A DNA stretch of 13,904 nt from CAWDPQ01 sp049642465 (GTDB taxonomy: Bacteria; Acidobacteriota; Vicinamibacteria; Vicinamibacterales; 2-12-FULL-66-21): assembly GCA_049642465.1 (NCBI GenBank), contig JBAROV010000223.1:1-13904 (forward strand), read 5' to 3'. Positions 7,006 through 13,904 of this stretch are shown piece after piece (the stretch's first letter is position 1; each line of letters opens with the position of its first letter). The notes under the pieces were generated by a model. It saw nothing but the letters and a program-made list of their open reading frames with translations, had not been told where the DNA came from and did no database searches. The position numbers were made by a program, and so were the translations under genes.

Positions 7006-7949
7006 GCGTGGCCCGTCGCGCGCGGATCAACGGCCACCAGGGCGATATCGGCAACGAAGATGCCCGCCGCAAGGGCCAGCGCGCCGGCCGCGGCACATCC
7101 GGCCGAGAGGTACGCGTCGCGAGCGACGAGCGCTTCGTACATCAGCGATCCAAGCCCTGGCCACGCCATCAGATACTCGACGACAAACGAGCCGCTGATC
7201 AGCGCGCCAATGACGACCCCGTAAACACCCAGGACCGAGGCCAGCGAAAGCTTCCACGCGTGGCGCCAGACGATACGCCGTCGGCTCAGACCTCGCGCGG
7301 CGGCGGCTCGAATGCAGGGCTCGGCCAGCACGTCCTGAATCGCGCGCGACTGCAGGCGCTCGAGCGTTGCAGCCGTTGGCAACGCGAGCGCGAGCACGGG
7401 GAGCGCAAGGTAGCGGAGGTGTTCTGAAAGGGTTGCCTCGCCGCCGGGCAGCCCGCCGATTGGGAACCAACCCGTCCGCGACGCCATCAGGAGAAGCGTG
7501 AGCGCGGCAATCAGCGGCGGGCACGAGAGCAGGATGATCGACGCCACGCGCGTCAGTTCGGCGATTGCGCCGGTGCTGCGGCTCCCGCTCATCACGCCGG
7601 CCGGGACTCCAAGCAGGGTGGCAAGCATCAGCGCCAACGCGCCAAGCGTCAGGCTGTTCGACGCGCGTTCCCGGACCAGCGATCCGACCGGACGTCCATA
7701 CCTGCTCGATTGCCCGAAGTCGAAACGAATCGTCCTGCCAAGCCAGGCGGCGTACTGCACGAGCACTGGATCGTGGCATCTGATCCGCTCGCACTCCGCT
7801 GCGGCGACACGCGGATCCATGTCGAAGCTCGAGAACTGATTGCCAGGCGCCAGGCGGGCGAGTATCAACGCAGCGGAAGAGACGACAAAAATGAGGACCC
7901 CGGCGGCACACGCACGCCGTACTACGAACAAGAGGAATCCCGCTCGCAC
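7002..7949 (-). CDS. ABC transporter permease, DppB/OppB-like
   Basis: This is the first permease of the peptide-type importer, 315 aa. The GTG at 7949 is used here; an in-frame TTG at 7931 with GCGGGA upstream is an alternative. The N-terminal RR-flanked helix leads to a periplasmic stretch with the family phrase RFDFGQSSRYGRPV. Five or six membrane helices follow. The EAA loop is RAIQDVLAEPCIRAAAARGLS at about 202-222 (key residues E..I..A.A.GL). The VVEYLMAWPGLGSLMYEAL block near 256-274 is typical of DppB. It lies 32 bp after the binding-protein gene and overlaps the next permease by 4 nt, so the three form an operon. An odd detail is a CX4C pair in the periplasmic loop (ECERIRC). The substrate is probably peptides by family, not shown here. 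Confidence 0.92.
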   Translation of the reverse strand: MRAGFLLFVVRRACAAGVLIFVVSSAALILARLAPGNQFSSFDMDPRVAAAECERIRCHDPVLVQYAAWLGRTIRFDFGQSSRYGRPVGSLVRERASNSLTLGALALMLATLLGVPAGVMSGSRSTGAIAELTRVASIILLSCPPLIAALTLLLMASRTGWFPIGGLPGGEATLSEHLRYLALPVLALALPTAATLERLQSRAIQDVLAEPCIRAAAARGLSRRRIVWRHAWKLSLASVLGVYGVVIGALISGSFVVEYLMAWPGLGSLMYEALVARDAYLSAGCAAAGALALAAGIFVADIALVAVDPRATGHA

Positions 7950-7981
7950 GAGCAGTGTTTCGGCTCGAAAGAAGACGGTCG

Positions 7982-9712
7982 TTATCGATTCTGGGGCGGG
8001 CCGGAAACCGCGATGGTCTCAGCGCTCCAGAGGAAGTGCGGATTCTGCGGCGCCGCACGAAGATTCTGGACGCGCGCAGAAGTGACAAACGTGAACTTTG
8101 GAACCACGAAATAGAGCGCCGGCAGTTCTTCACCGAAGATCCGCTGGACCTCGGCAAACAGCCGTTGCCGTTCCGGCAGCGAGGAGAGCGACGCCTGTTG
8201 CCGCATCAACTCGTCGATCTGCCGCTCCCAGTCGCTGGCGGCTTTCGCCTGCGCCGGATTCCAGAAGTGCATGGTCCCGCTGCTGAGCCAGAAATCGAGG
8301 TTATTCGCCGGATCGGTCGCGCTCGCATCGAAACCGTGGAAGATCGTTTCGTAATCGCGTTTCTGCCAACGCTGAAAGATAGCGGTCATATCGAGCCCGA
8401 CGATGTCCACACCGATGCCGACGGCTTTCCATTGATCCTGCAACATCGTCGCGGTGCGCTCGCGGACAGAACTGCCTTGTCTCAGAAGGATGGACAGGCG
8501 AACAGGGCGGCCCGCTGCATCATCCAGCAAACCATCGCCATTCCGATCGCGCAAGCCAATCCCGGCCAGCAACTGCGCCGCGCGCGCGCGGTCGTACGGG
8601 TAGGTTGGAGTCGAGGCGGCCACCCACGTGGCATTTCGTGGAGTGATTGGTCCATAGACCGGAGTGGCGGCGCCGAAGTGTACGGTATTGGCGATCGCCT
8701 GACGATCCACCGCGTACGACAGCGCCTGGCGAAATTCCTTTTTGCGCATCCACGGCTTGCGATCGATTGCCGAGGGCGCCAGATTGAACCACAGCACGTT
8801 GGCATCGAGCGCCGGGCCGCCGTCAATGAGCTGCACGCGTCCCTGCGAGGCCAGTCGTTTGAACCGGAGATAGCTCTCCGGCTGGATCTCGGCGTTGGCC
8901 ATCAAGTCGATTGCGCCAGCTTCCAGGCGTAGCGCTTCGACGCTTTGATCCTCAACGAGCACCAGCGTGATCCGATCGAGGTAAGGAAGCTGAGTGCCGT
9001 TCTGGTCGCGGCGCCAGTAATGAGGATTCCGCGTGAACACCATTCGTTGACCAGACAGATGCTCGGTCAGCACGAAGGGCCCGAGCCCTGCCGTCTCGGT
9101 GACCGGTCGTCCCGGCTTCCACGCCTCCTTCATGCCTTTGGCCTTGAATGACTCCTCGAGTTTGTGTCGCGGCAGAATCGGCAGGTTGTCGAGGAGCCGC
9201 AGAGCGGGCGCGAATCGTTCCGGGAATGTCACGGTTACGGAGTCTGGACCCGGCGCTGTAACGGTGAGCGGCTTGTCGCCGATCGTGAGTACGTGGGCCA
9301 GCTCACTTCCGGGTGCCTCGTAGGCCGCACGAAACGAAAACAGCACGTCTTCCGAGGTGAATGGTGTGCCGTCCGAAAACCGCAGACTGGGCCGAAGCCT
9401 CAACGTGTAGGTGACGTTGTCCGACGTGGTCCAGCTCTCGGCGAGCGCCGGTTCCAATTCGTCGGTGGCGCGGTTGACTCGAACCAGTTTGGCGTGTGTG
9501 AGCTGCGCCACCAGTTCCGCAGCGGCAGTCGTTTCGAAGTATCGATTGTAGTTACCGGGCTCGGTGCGCTGAGACGCGACCAGTTCCCCGCCGCGAGTCG
9601 GCGACGAACCAGCCGTGCCGCCCGACGCCGGCTGGTTACTGCGCGTGCATGCGGCGGCCGCGGCAAACGCGGCGAGCACCAGCGCCGCAACCAGACGTGA
9701 CGAGGTAGCCAA
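7982..9712 (-). CDS. Extracellular solute-binding lipoprotein, SBP_bac_5 (DppA/OppA family)
   Basis: This is the periplasmic binding component of a peptide or nickel type ABC importer. The open frame reaches back to 9967, but the signal peptide decides the start. Reading from TTG at 9712 gives MATSSRLVAALVLAAFAAAAAC, with a lipobox ending at Cys22, and a 576-aa protein, normal for the family. The upstream 85 codons look non-coding. Family blocks include LAESWTTSDNVTYTLRLRPSL (key W....D..TYTF-like), FSDGTPFTSEDVLFSF, the aromatic RNPHYWR and a C-terminal domain with the EALRLEAGAIDL phrase. It is first in the operon with the two permeases. Cluster 5 proteins mostly bind peptides, which would fit the protease neighbours, but the ligand cannot be read from sequence. 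Confidence 0.9.
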   Translation of the reverse strand: MATSSRLVAALVLAAFAAAAACTRSNQPASGGTAGSSPTRGGELVASQRTEPGNYNRYFETTAAAELVAQLTHAKLVRVNRATDELEPALAESWTTSDNVTYTLRLRPSLRFSDGTPFTSEDVLFSFRAAYEAPGSELAHVLTIGDKPLTVTAPGPDSVTVTFPERFAPALRLLDNLPILPRHKLEESFKAKGMKEAWKPGRPVTETAGLGPFVLTEHLSGQRMVFTRNPHYWRRDQNGTQLPYLDRITLVLVEDQSVEALRLEAGAIDLMANAEIQPESYLRFKRLASQGRVQLIDGGPALDANVLWFNLAPSAIDRKPWMRKKEFRQALSYAVDRQAIANTVHFGAATPVYGPITPRNATWVAASTPTYPYDRARAAQLLAGIGLRDRNGDGLLDDAAGRPVRLSILLRQGSSVRERTATMLQDQWKAVGIGVDIVGLDMTAIFQRWQKRDYETIFHGFDASATDPANNLDFWLSSGTMHFWNPAQAKAASDWERQIDELMRQQASLSSLPERQRLFAEVQRIFGEELPALYFVVPKFTFVTSARVQNLRAAPQNPHFLWSAETIAVSGPPQNR

Positions 9713-10041
9713 TACCGAGCCTACCAGCCAATAAATTGACCGATCGCGAATCTGCTCAGTTTCAAGGGTTTCTGCGAGGGTAAGGCTTACCCTGGGGCCT
9801 GACGCGCGTGCGGCAGCCAATCTCTTGCCTTGCAAGCACGGAAGTGTCACTTGAGCTCGAGGCTCATGGTAGTTGATGGCCACGACCTCTCGCAACTTGA
9901 AGTTCTCTCGAGTGCTTTTGTTGGTCACAGAGTTCGTCGCGTTCGTGCCATTTCCAAAAATTTGCACGCGGTGGCACGCGGAGTGCCTAAGAGCCCAGCG
10001 TTCCGCTCCTACAACTCATCGGCGGCCCGGGGGTTTCCTCC
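9713..10041. promoter_or_regulatory. Divergent intergenic region between SBP and protease C
   Basis: These 329 bp separate two divergent genes. On the plus side, TGGCACGCGGAGTGCC at 9972-9987 resembles a sigma-54 -24/-12 element (GG at 9973-9974 and GC at 9985-9986, correctly spaced). It would start transcription near 9998, 44 nt before protease C. The same bases also form a GGCAC/GTGCC dyad and sit in a 10-bp direct repeat GCACGCGG[T/A]G (9964-9973, 9974-9983), so an operator is an equally good reading. No promoter for the SBP operon was recognised. An open frame continuous with the SBP covers part of the region but shows no protein-like features. Confidence 0.4.
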
Positions 10042-11724
10042 ATGACCCAGAAACTTGCACTTCGAATGCCCGTCACGGTGGCGATGGTTGCCATTGGCGT
10101 GACTTGCGCCTCGATTGTCGAAGCCGGCCCCCGCCAGGCGCGTCTGTCCCGCGACCTCGTCGAGCGAGTGGCCTCGGGCAAGGTGGGTCCATCGAGTGTC
10201 ATCATCACCGGCGACGAAGCGGCGCTCGAAGCTGTCGCGGTCCGTCATGGGCTCCGTGTGAAAAAGAGTCTGCGCGGCGCGGCCGTCTTCGAGGTGACGT
10301 CGGAAGAGCTCCTTGCGCTACGCGATGATCCCGGCGTGGCCCACCTCTCGGGCGACGCGCGGGTTTACCGGACGATGGCCGTCACCACCCGATCGATCGG
10401 CGCGGACCAGGTCTGGTATGCCGGCGAACCGGTTCTCCACAAGAATCGAGGCGAAGGCATCGGCGTCGCCGTTATCGATTCGGGCGTCGCGACCCATCGT
10501 TCGCTGCGCAATCGCGTCATCGCGAGCTTCGATTTCACCGCAGGGTCCGGAGGGCGCGACCCGTATGGGCATGGCACTCACGTCGCGAGCATCATCGCCG
10601 GCAACGACGACGGATATGCCGGCGTCGCGCCAGCCGCGCACATCGTCAGCCTGCGGGTGCTGAACGAGGACGGAAGCGGCGAGACGAGCGACGTGATCGC
10701 GGCGATCGACTGGGTCATCGCCAACCGGCACCGCTACAACCTTCGAATCATCAATCTGTCGCTCGGTCACCCGGTGTTCGAGTCCTACGCCGAGGATCCG
10801 CTGTGCCTCGCGGTCCAGCGCGCGGTGGACGCCGGGATTACGGTGGTCGCCGCCGCAGGCAACTTTGGCAAGACGCTCGATGGACGTCCGGTGGTGGGCG
10901 GCATCATCTCTCCCGCGAACTCGCCCGCGGCGCTGACCGTCGGCGCGCTGAACGGCCGCGGCACGCCGGCGCGGTCCGATGACGTGATGGCGACCTACAG
11001 TTCGCGCGGGCCGACGCTGTTCGACGGCGTGCTCAAGCCGGATCTCGTCGCCCCTGGCAATCGCATCGTCGCCGCGGCTGCCGCCGGTGCCTACCTGCCC
11101 CAGACGTATCCAGGACGTGTGCTGGGCGGGGCCAACGGCGCGTACATGGAGATGAGCGGCACGAGCATGTCGGCGGCGGTGGTATCGGGCGCCGTCGCGC
11201 TGCTGCTCGACGCCAATCCCAAGCTGTCGCCCGCCGCCGTGAAGGTGGCGCTGCAACTGACCAGTTCCCGCCTGGAGCACGCGGGTCTGATCGAGGCTGG
11301 GACGGGCAGCGTGAACGTCGTCGCGGCGGTGGGGCTTGCGCAGCGGCGCGGGGGGGTGCTGACGGACACGGTGATTGAGGGGGAGCAGGTTGCTAGTTCT
11401 GGGTGGGCCTACGATGTCGAAATATCCAGCGCCATTTTCCCTGAGCTCAAAGCCCAATTGATTCAATGGGGATCGCCGCTTGAGCCAAACAGTCAGGCGA
11501 ATTTCAAACTCGGAATCCTCGTGTGGGGCGACATTCTGGTGTGGGGAAACATATTGGTATGGGGCAACGGCAACTGGGTTGCGCCTGACATCTTGGTTTG
11601 GGGAAATAACATCAATGCTGACATCCTGGTTTGGGGAAACATACTCGTCTGGGGAAGCTCGGAAGTCGTGCAGGGCGACATATTAGTTTGGGGGAATTTG
11701 CTCGACCCCCTGTCAGAATACTGA
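10042..11724 (+). CDS. S8 subtilisin-like secreted serine protease C with ILVWGN repeat tail
   Basis: This is a secreted subtilase of 560 aa, with a signal peptide (MTQKLALRMPVTVAMVAIGV..., likely cleaved near residue 28) and an inhibitor_I9-like propeptide at about 30-110. The catalytic domain shows D146 (VIDSG), H177 (GHGTH), oxyanion N274 (AAGN) and S375 (SGTSMSAA). The tail, from residue 474, has IQWGS and then seven ILVWG[N/D/S] units. The first three follow each other at a strict 6-residue period. Unlike A and B it has no tail cysteines and no GNAT partner. Base composition falls from roughly 68% GC in the catalytic part to about 50% in the tail (hand counts on sample lines). The stop is 15 nt before the AWGS micro-ORF. 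The ribosome binding site is weak (GGGGG about 8 nt upstream). Confidence 0.93.
   Translation: MTQKLALRMPVTVAMVAIGVTCASIVEAGPRQARLSRDLVERVASGKVGPSSVIITGDEAALEAVAVRHGLRVKKSLRGAAVFEVTSEELLALRDDPGVAHLSGDARVYRTMAVTTRSIGADQVWYAGEPVLHKNRGEGIGVAVIDSGVATHRSLRNRVIASFDFTAGSGGRDPYGHGTHVASIIAGNDDGYAGVAPAAHIVSLRVLNEDGSGETSDVIAAIDWVIANRHRYNLRIINLSLGHPVFESYAEDPLCLAVQRAVDAGITVVAAAGNFGKTLDGRPVVGGIISPANSPAALTVGALNGRGTPARSDDVMATYSSRGPTLFDGVLKPDLVAPGNRIVAAAAAGAYLPQTYPGRVLGGANGAYMEMSGTSMSAAVVSGAVALLLDANPKLSPAAVKVALQLTSSRLEHAGLIEAGTGSVNVVAAVGLAQRRGGVLTDTVIEGEQVASSGWAYDVEISSAIFPELKAQLIQWGSPLEPNSQANFKLGILVWGDILVWGNILVWGNGNWVAPDILVWGNNINADILVWGNILVWGSSEVVQGDILVWGNLLDPLSEY
11461..11697 (+). repeat. WG-motif repeat region of protease C (ILVWGN)
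   Basis: One IQWGS and seven ILVWG[N/D/S] units make up the tail. The codons differ between copies: ATC CTC GTG, ATT CTG GTG, ATA TTG GTA, ATC TTG GTT, ATA CTC GTC and ATA TTA GTT all encode ILV. The peptide is therefore conserved while the DNA has diverged, which indicates selection on the protein rather than recent DNA amplification. Confidence 0.93.
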
Positions 11725-11728
11725 CCAA

Positions 11729-11734
11729 AAGGAG
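11729..11734 (+). promoter_or_regulatory. Strong Shine-Dalgarno of the AWGS micro-ORF
   Basis: AAGGAG lies 5 nt before the ATG at 11740, just after the protease C stop. It is the best ribosome binding site in the plus-strand half of the window. It serves an 8-codon frame rather than the HD-GYP gene, whose own start has no clear site. Confidence 0.8.
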
Positions 11735-11739
11735 AAACC

Positions 11740-11766
11740 ATGACTATAATCGCCTGGGGCTCGTAA
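11740..11766 (+). CDS. Micro-ORF encoding MTIIAWGS
   Basis: This 8-codon frame (ATG to TAA) has a strong Shine-Dalgarno and lies 15 nt past the protease C stop. Its product, MTIIAWGS, ends in AWGS, the same kind of motif as the protease tails (VWGT, VWGN) and the GNAT tails (VWGS). It occupies the slot that the GNAT genes occupy after proteases A and B. It is also in the same frame as the HD-GYP gene, separated from its ATG by TAA and six codons. Possible roles are a short signal peptide, a leader that couples HD-GYP translation to the protease, or the remnant of an N-terminal tag cut off by a stop codon. Only the frame, the site and the motif are observed; function is unknown. Confidence 0.6.
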   Translation: MTIIAWGS

Positions 11767-11784
11767 TCTCAGTTGACATCCGTA

Positions 11785-13904
11785 ATGCGCAATAAGCGAC
11801 TGTCGATCGGTAGTCGCGCGTACATTTTCACTGTCTGCTCGTTTGGTTTCCTAATCATCGGGTCAGCGACAGTTGAACTGTACTTACATCCCGTCAGTTG
11901 GCGCTGGTTAGTCCTCGCCGTTCTTACGCTGATCAGCGGATCGGCGACCGTTAAGCTTCCGTCTGTCCCAGCGACCATCTCCATTTCGGAAACGTTCGTC
12001 TTTACGGCCGTCTTACTGTTTGGTGCGCCCGCCGGCACCCTTACGGTAGCACTAGACGCGCTAGTTATCTCAATCTGGTTAGCCTGGCGGGGCCACCCTC
12101 TTTATCGACTAGCATTCAATGTCGCCGCTCTTCCAGCGTCCTTGTGGGTGGGCGCGCAGTTCTACTTTTGGGTTGGGGATGTTCCGCCTCTGTACTTATC
12201 TCAACAGTCTGTTGAAATCACTCGTCTGCTGCTCCCACTTGCCGGGTTTACCGTTGTCTATTTTCTGCTAAATAGTTGGCTCATCGCGGTGGCTATTTCG
12301 CTGGAGCGTGAATGTTCGCCGCTGATGGTTTGGAAGGACAATTTTGCATGGCTTTCTCTCAACTACTTCGGCGGTGCTTCTGTAGCTGCATTGTTAATCA
12401 CGTATACACGCAACATAGATTATGCCTACTTGGCATTCGGCCTTCCGCTTCTGGCGATAATTTACTTCACTTTTTCAATGTCTCTTGGGCGGGTAGCAGA
12501 CGCAAACAAACATCTGAAAGAATTGAATGCTCTCTACCTATCTACCGTAGAGACATTGGCTATGGCAATCGACGCCAAGGACCAGATTACCCATGGGCAT
12601 ATCCGTCGTGTCCAGTCGTTCGCGGTGAGGCTCGCTGAGGAGTTGAATGTTGGTGATCCGGCTCAGATCAGTGCCATCGAGGCGGCTTCACTACTGCATG
12701 ACATGGGCAAATTGGCGGTCCCCGAGTACATTCTGAATAAGCCTGGACCGCTCACGGCAGCTGAATTCGAAAAAATGAAATTACACGCTACTGTCGGTGC
12801 GGATATCCTCTCGTCGATTGATTTCCCGTATCCCGTTGTGCCGATCGTTCGACATCATCATGAGAACTGGGATGGCAGCGGTTATCCTGCTCATCTGAAG
12901 GGTAACGACATACCAATCGGAGCACGCATTCTATCAGTCGTTGACTGCTTTGATGCGTTGACCTCGGATCGGCCCTACAGGCCGAAACTGCCGGATTCAG
13001 AAGCGATCCGCATCTTGCAGGAACGCCGCGGCACTATGTATGACCCTGTCATAGTCGACACATTCATTGCTCTCCATGCGAAGCTAGCTGCCGTTTATGT
13101 TCCAAGTGCCGAGCGTTCGAGCGACGCGTTCTCTGCCATCGGTGTGAAACCCGGATCAACGACCCCGACTCAAGGAATGGGCTTCCACGACATCACCGCC
13201 AGCAGTGAAGAATCACTGATTCTCTATGAGCTTACAAGAGACCTAGCCGTTAAGCGATCCGTGTCGGAAATCATGCCAGCGTTAGCACGTCACCTACGGC
13301 GACTGATGCCTGCCACGACGATTGCCTTGTACTCCTACAGCCCCGAAATGGATGAACTGGTTTTGACCGCGGCTGATGGCGAACACGCGCCTCATCTGAG
13401 TGGTCTACGAATACCACGTGGACAAAGGTTAAGCGGATGGGTCGCAGCTAATCGGCAGACCATCGTGAATAGCGATCCCGTTTTGGACTTGGGAGAAACT
13501 GCTCGGAATCTATTTCCTCGTTTACGTAGCTGTTTAAGCGCGCCGTTGGTAAGTGAAAACAGGATTTTGGGAGTACTGAGCTTGTATTCGACTCGGGAGC
13601 TAGCGTTTTTCGAAGATCATGGCCGGATAATCAGTTCTGTCGCTAGCCAGATCGCCAAAGCGTTGGAGTCTTCTTCTATCCAAGAAAGTCCTTTAACTCG
13701 ATCAGTTGAATCACCCCCGATAATCCGAGAGATTGAACAAGTTTTTGGCGCACTAACGGCGTCTTGGGGGCACGCGTCAATACTCTTTGCCGAAGTGACT
13801 GGTTCGAATGACTCGGCACAACGACTAGAGCTTACGATTTCGTTTGTCAAGGAATACCTTCGAGAGTCGCTTCCCCGTTCAGGTTCACTTTTCCATCTGG
13901 GAGG
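11785..13904 (+). CDS. Membrane HD-GYP domain protein with GAF domain (partial, runs off the right edge)
   Basis: At least 706 codons, with no stop before the window end. About eight membrane helices fill residues 13-232. An HD-GYP domain follows (about 253-430) with intact metal-binding signatures: HDMGK at 305-309, HHHENWDGSGYP at 357-368, and the IPIGARILSVVDCFDALTSDRPYR block. HD-GYP proteins hydrolyse cyclic di-GMP. A GAF-like sensor domain lies at about 475-630. The last 40 residues (SILFAEVT...LRESLPRSGSLFHLGG) resemble the start of a GGDEF domain cut off just at the GG. I chose the ATG at 11785; a TTG at 11773 is in frame, and both have weak ribosome binding sites. GC is about 50%, well below that of the proteases, with frequent TTA and CTA codons, which hints at a different origin. 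The neighbouring AWGS micro-ORF may couple its translation. Confidence 0.92.
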   Translation, partial: MRNKRLSIGSRAYIFTVCSFGFLIIGSATVELYLHPVSWRWLVLAVLTLISGSATVKLPSVPATISISETFVFTAVLLFGAPAGTLTVALDALVISIWLAWRGHPLYRLAFNVAALPASLWVGAQFYFWVGDVPPLYLSQQSVEITRLLLPLAGFTVVYFLLNSWLIAVAISLERECSPLMVWKDNFAWLSLNYFGGASVAALLITYTRNIDYAYLAFGLPLLAIIYFTFSMSLGRVADANKHLKELNALYLSTVETLAMAIDAKDQITHGHIRRVQSFAVRLAEELNVGDPAQISAIEAASLLHDMGKLAVPEYILNKPGPLTAAEFEKMKLHATVGADILSSIDFPYPVVPIVRHHHENWDGSGYPAHLKGNDIPIGARILSVVDCFDALTSDRPYRPKLPDSEAIRILQERRGTMYDPVIVDTFIALHAKLAAVYVPSAERSSDAFSAIGVKPGSTTPTQGMGFHDITASSEESLILYELTRDLAVKRSVSEIMPALARHLRRLMPATTIALYSYSPEMDELVLTAADGEHAPHLSGLRIPRGQRLSGWVAANRQTIVNSDPVLDLGETARNLFPRLRSCLSAPLVSENRILGVLSLYSTRELAFFEDHGRIISSVASQIAKALESSSIQESPLTRSVESPPIIREIEQVFGALTASWGHASILFAEVTGSNDSAQRLELTISFVKEYLRESLPRSGSLFHLG

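Noticed and set aside
7027..8157. Minus-strand open frame of 376 codons overlapping the DppB-like gene
   Set aside because: Out-of-frame arginine-rich translation; the overlapping frame has clear permease motifs and operon spacing.
9713..9967. Extended N-terminus of the solute-binding protein starting at 9967
   Set aside because: It would put 85 ordinary residues ahead of a lipoprotein signal peptide, which must be N-terminal.
10318..11466. Long minus-strand open frame of 382 codons
   Set aside because: Shadow of protease C in high-GC DNA; arginine-rich composition and no domain.

Overview
The window is high-GC DNA from a free-living bacterium. Three subtilisin-like secreted proteases with Trp-Gly repeat tails, a polytopic HD-GYP protein and an intergenic TCGGGGC tandem repeat together suggest an Acidobacteriota genome, perhaps Vicinamibacteria. 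That assignment is an inference from gene style. No rRNA, tRNA, CRISPR array or insertion sequence was seen.

Layout. Positions 1-93 hold 13 heptamers of TCGGGGC, followed by a strong terminator at 107-144. From 5722 down to 165, on the minus strand, lies a tandemly repeated two-gene unit: S8 protease B, GNAT acetyltransferase B, S8 protease A, GNAT acetyltransferase A. In both units the GNAT start codon overlaps the protease stop codon, behind a near-perfect Shine-Dalgarno placed 6 nt upstream, so the pair is translationally coupled. Next, also on the minus strand, comes an incomplete dipeptide/oligopeptide ABC importer (lipoprotein binding protein, DppB-like and DppC-like permeases). It has no ATPase gene, and the C-terminus of its last permease looks abnormal. 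A 329-bp divergent region separates it from a third S8 protease (C, plus strand). That gene is followed by an 8-codon micro-ORF with an excellent ribosome binding site, then by a membrane HD-GYP/GAF protein that runs off the right edge of the window.

The most interesting signal is a shared short peptide motif. All three proteases end in repeats built on [I/V]VWG[T/S/N]: DNIVWGT in A and B, and ILVWGN with a 6-residue period in parts of C. The gene immediately downstream of each protease also carries the motif near its end. GNAT A ends VWGSQVH, GNAT B ends VWGSIIH, and the micro-ORF after protease C reads MTIIAWGS. The micro-ORF is in frame with the HD-GYP gene across one TAA codon. The proteases carry signal peptides and the GNATs do not, so the motif occurs on both exported and cytosolic products.

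This could be an undescribed tag, peptide-signal or docking system linking a secreted protease, a cytosolic acetyltransferase, a micro-peptide and c-di-GMP turnover, with a peptide importer nearby. The motif recurrence and the gene order are read directly from the sequence; every functional link is hypothesis.
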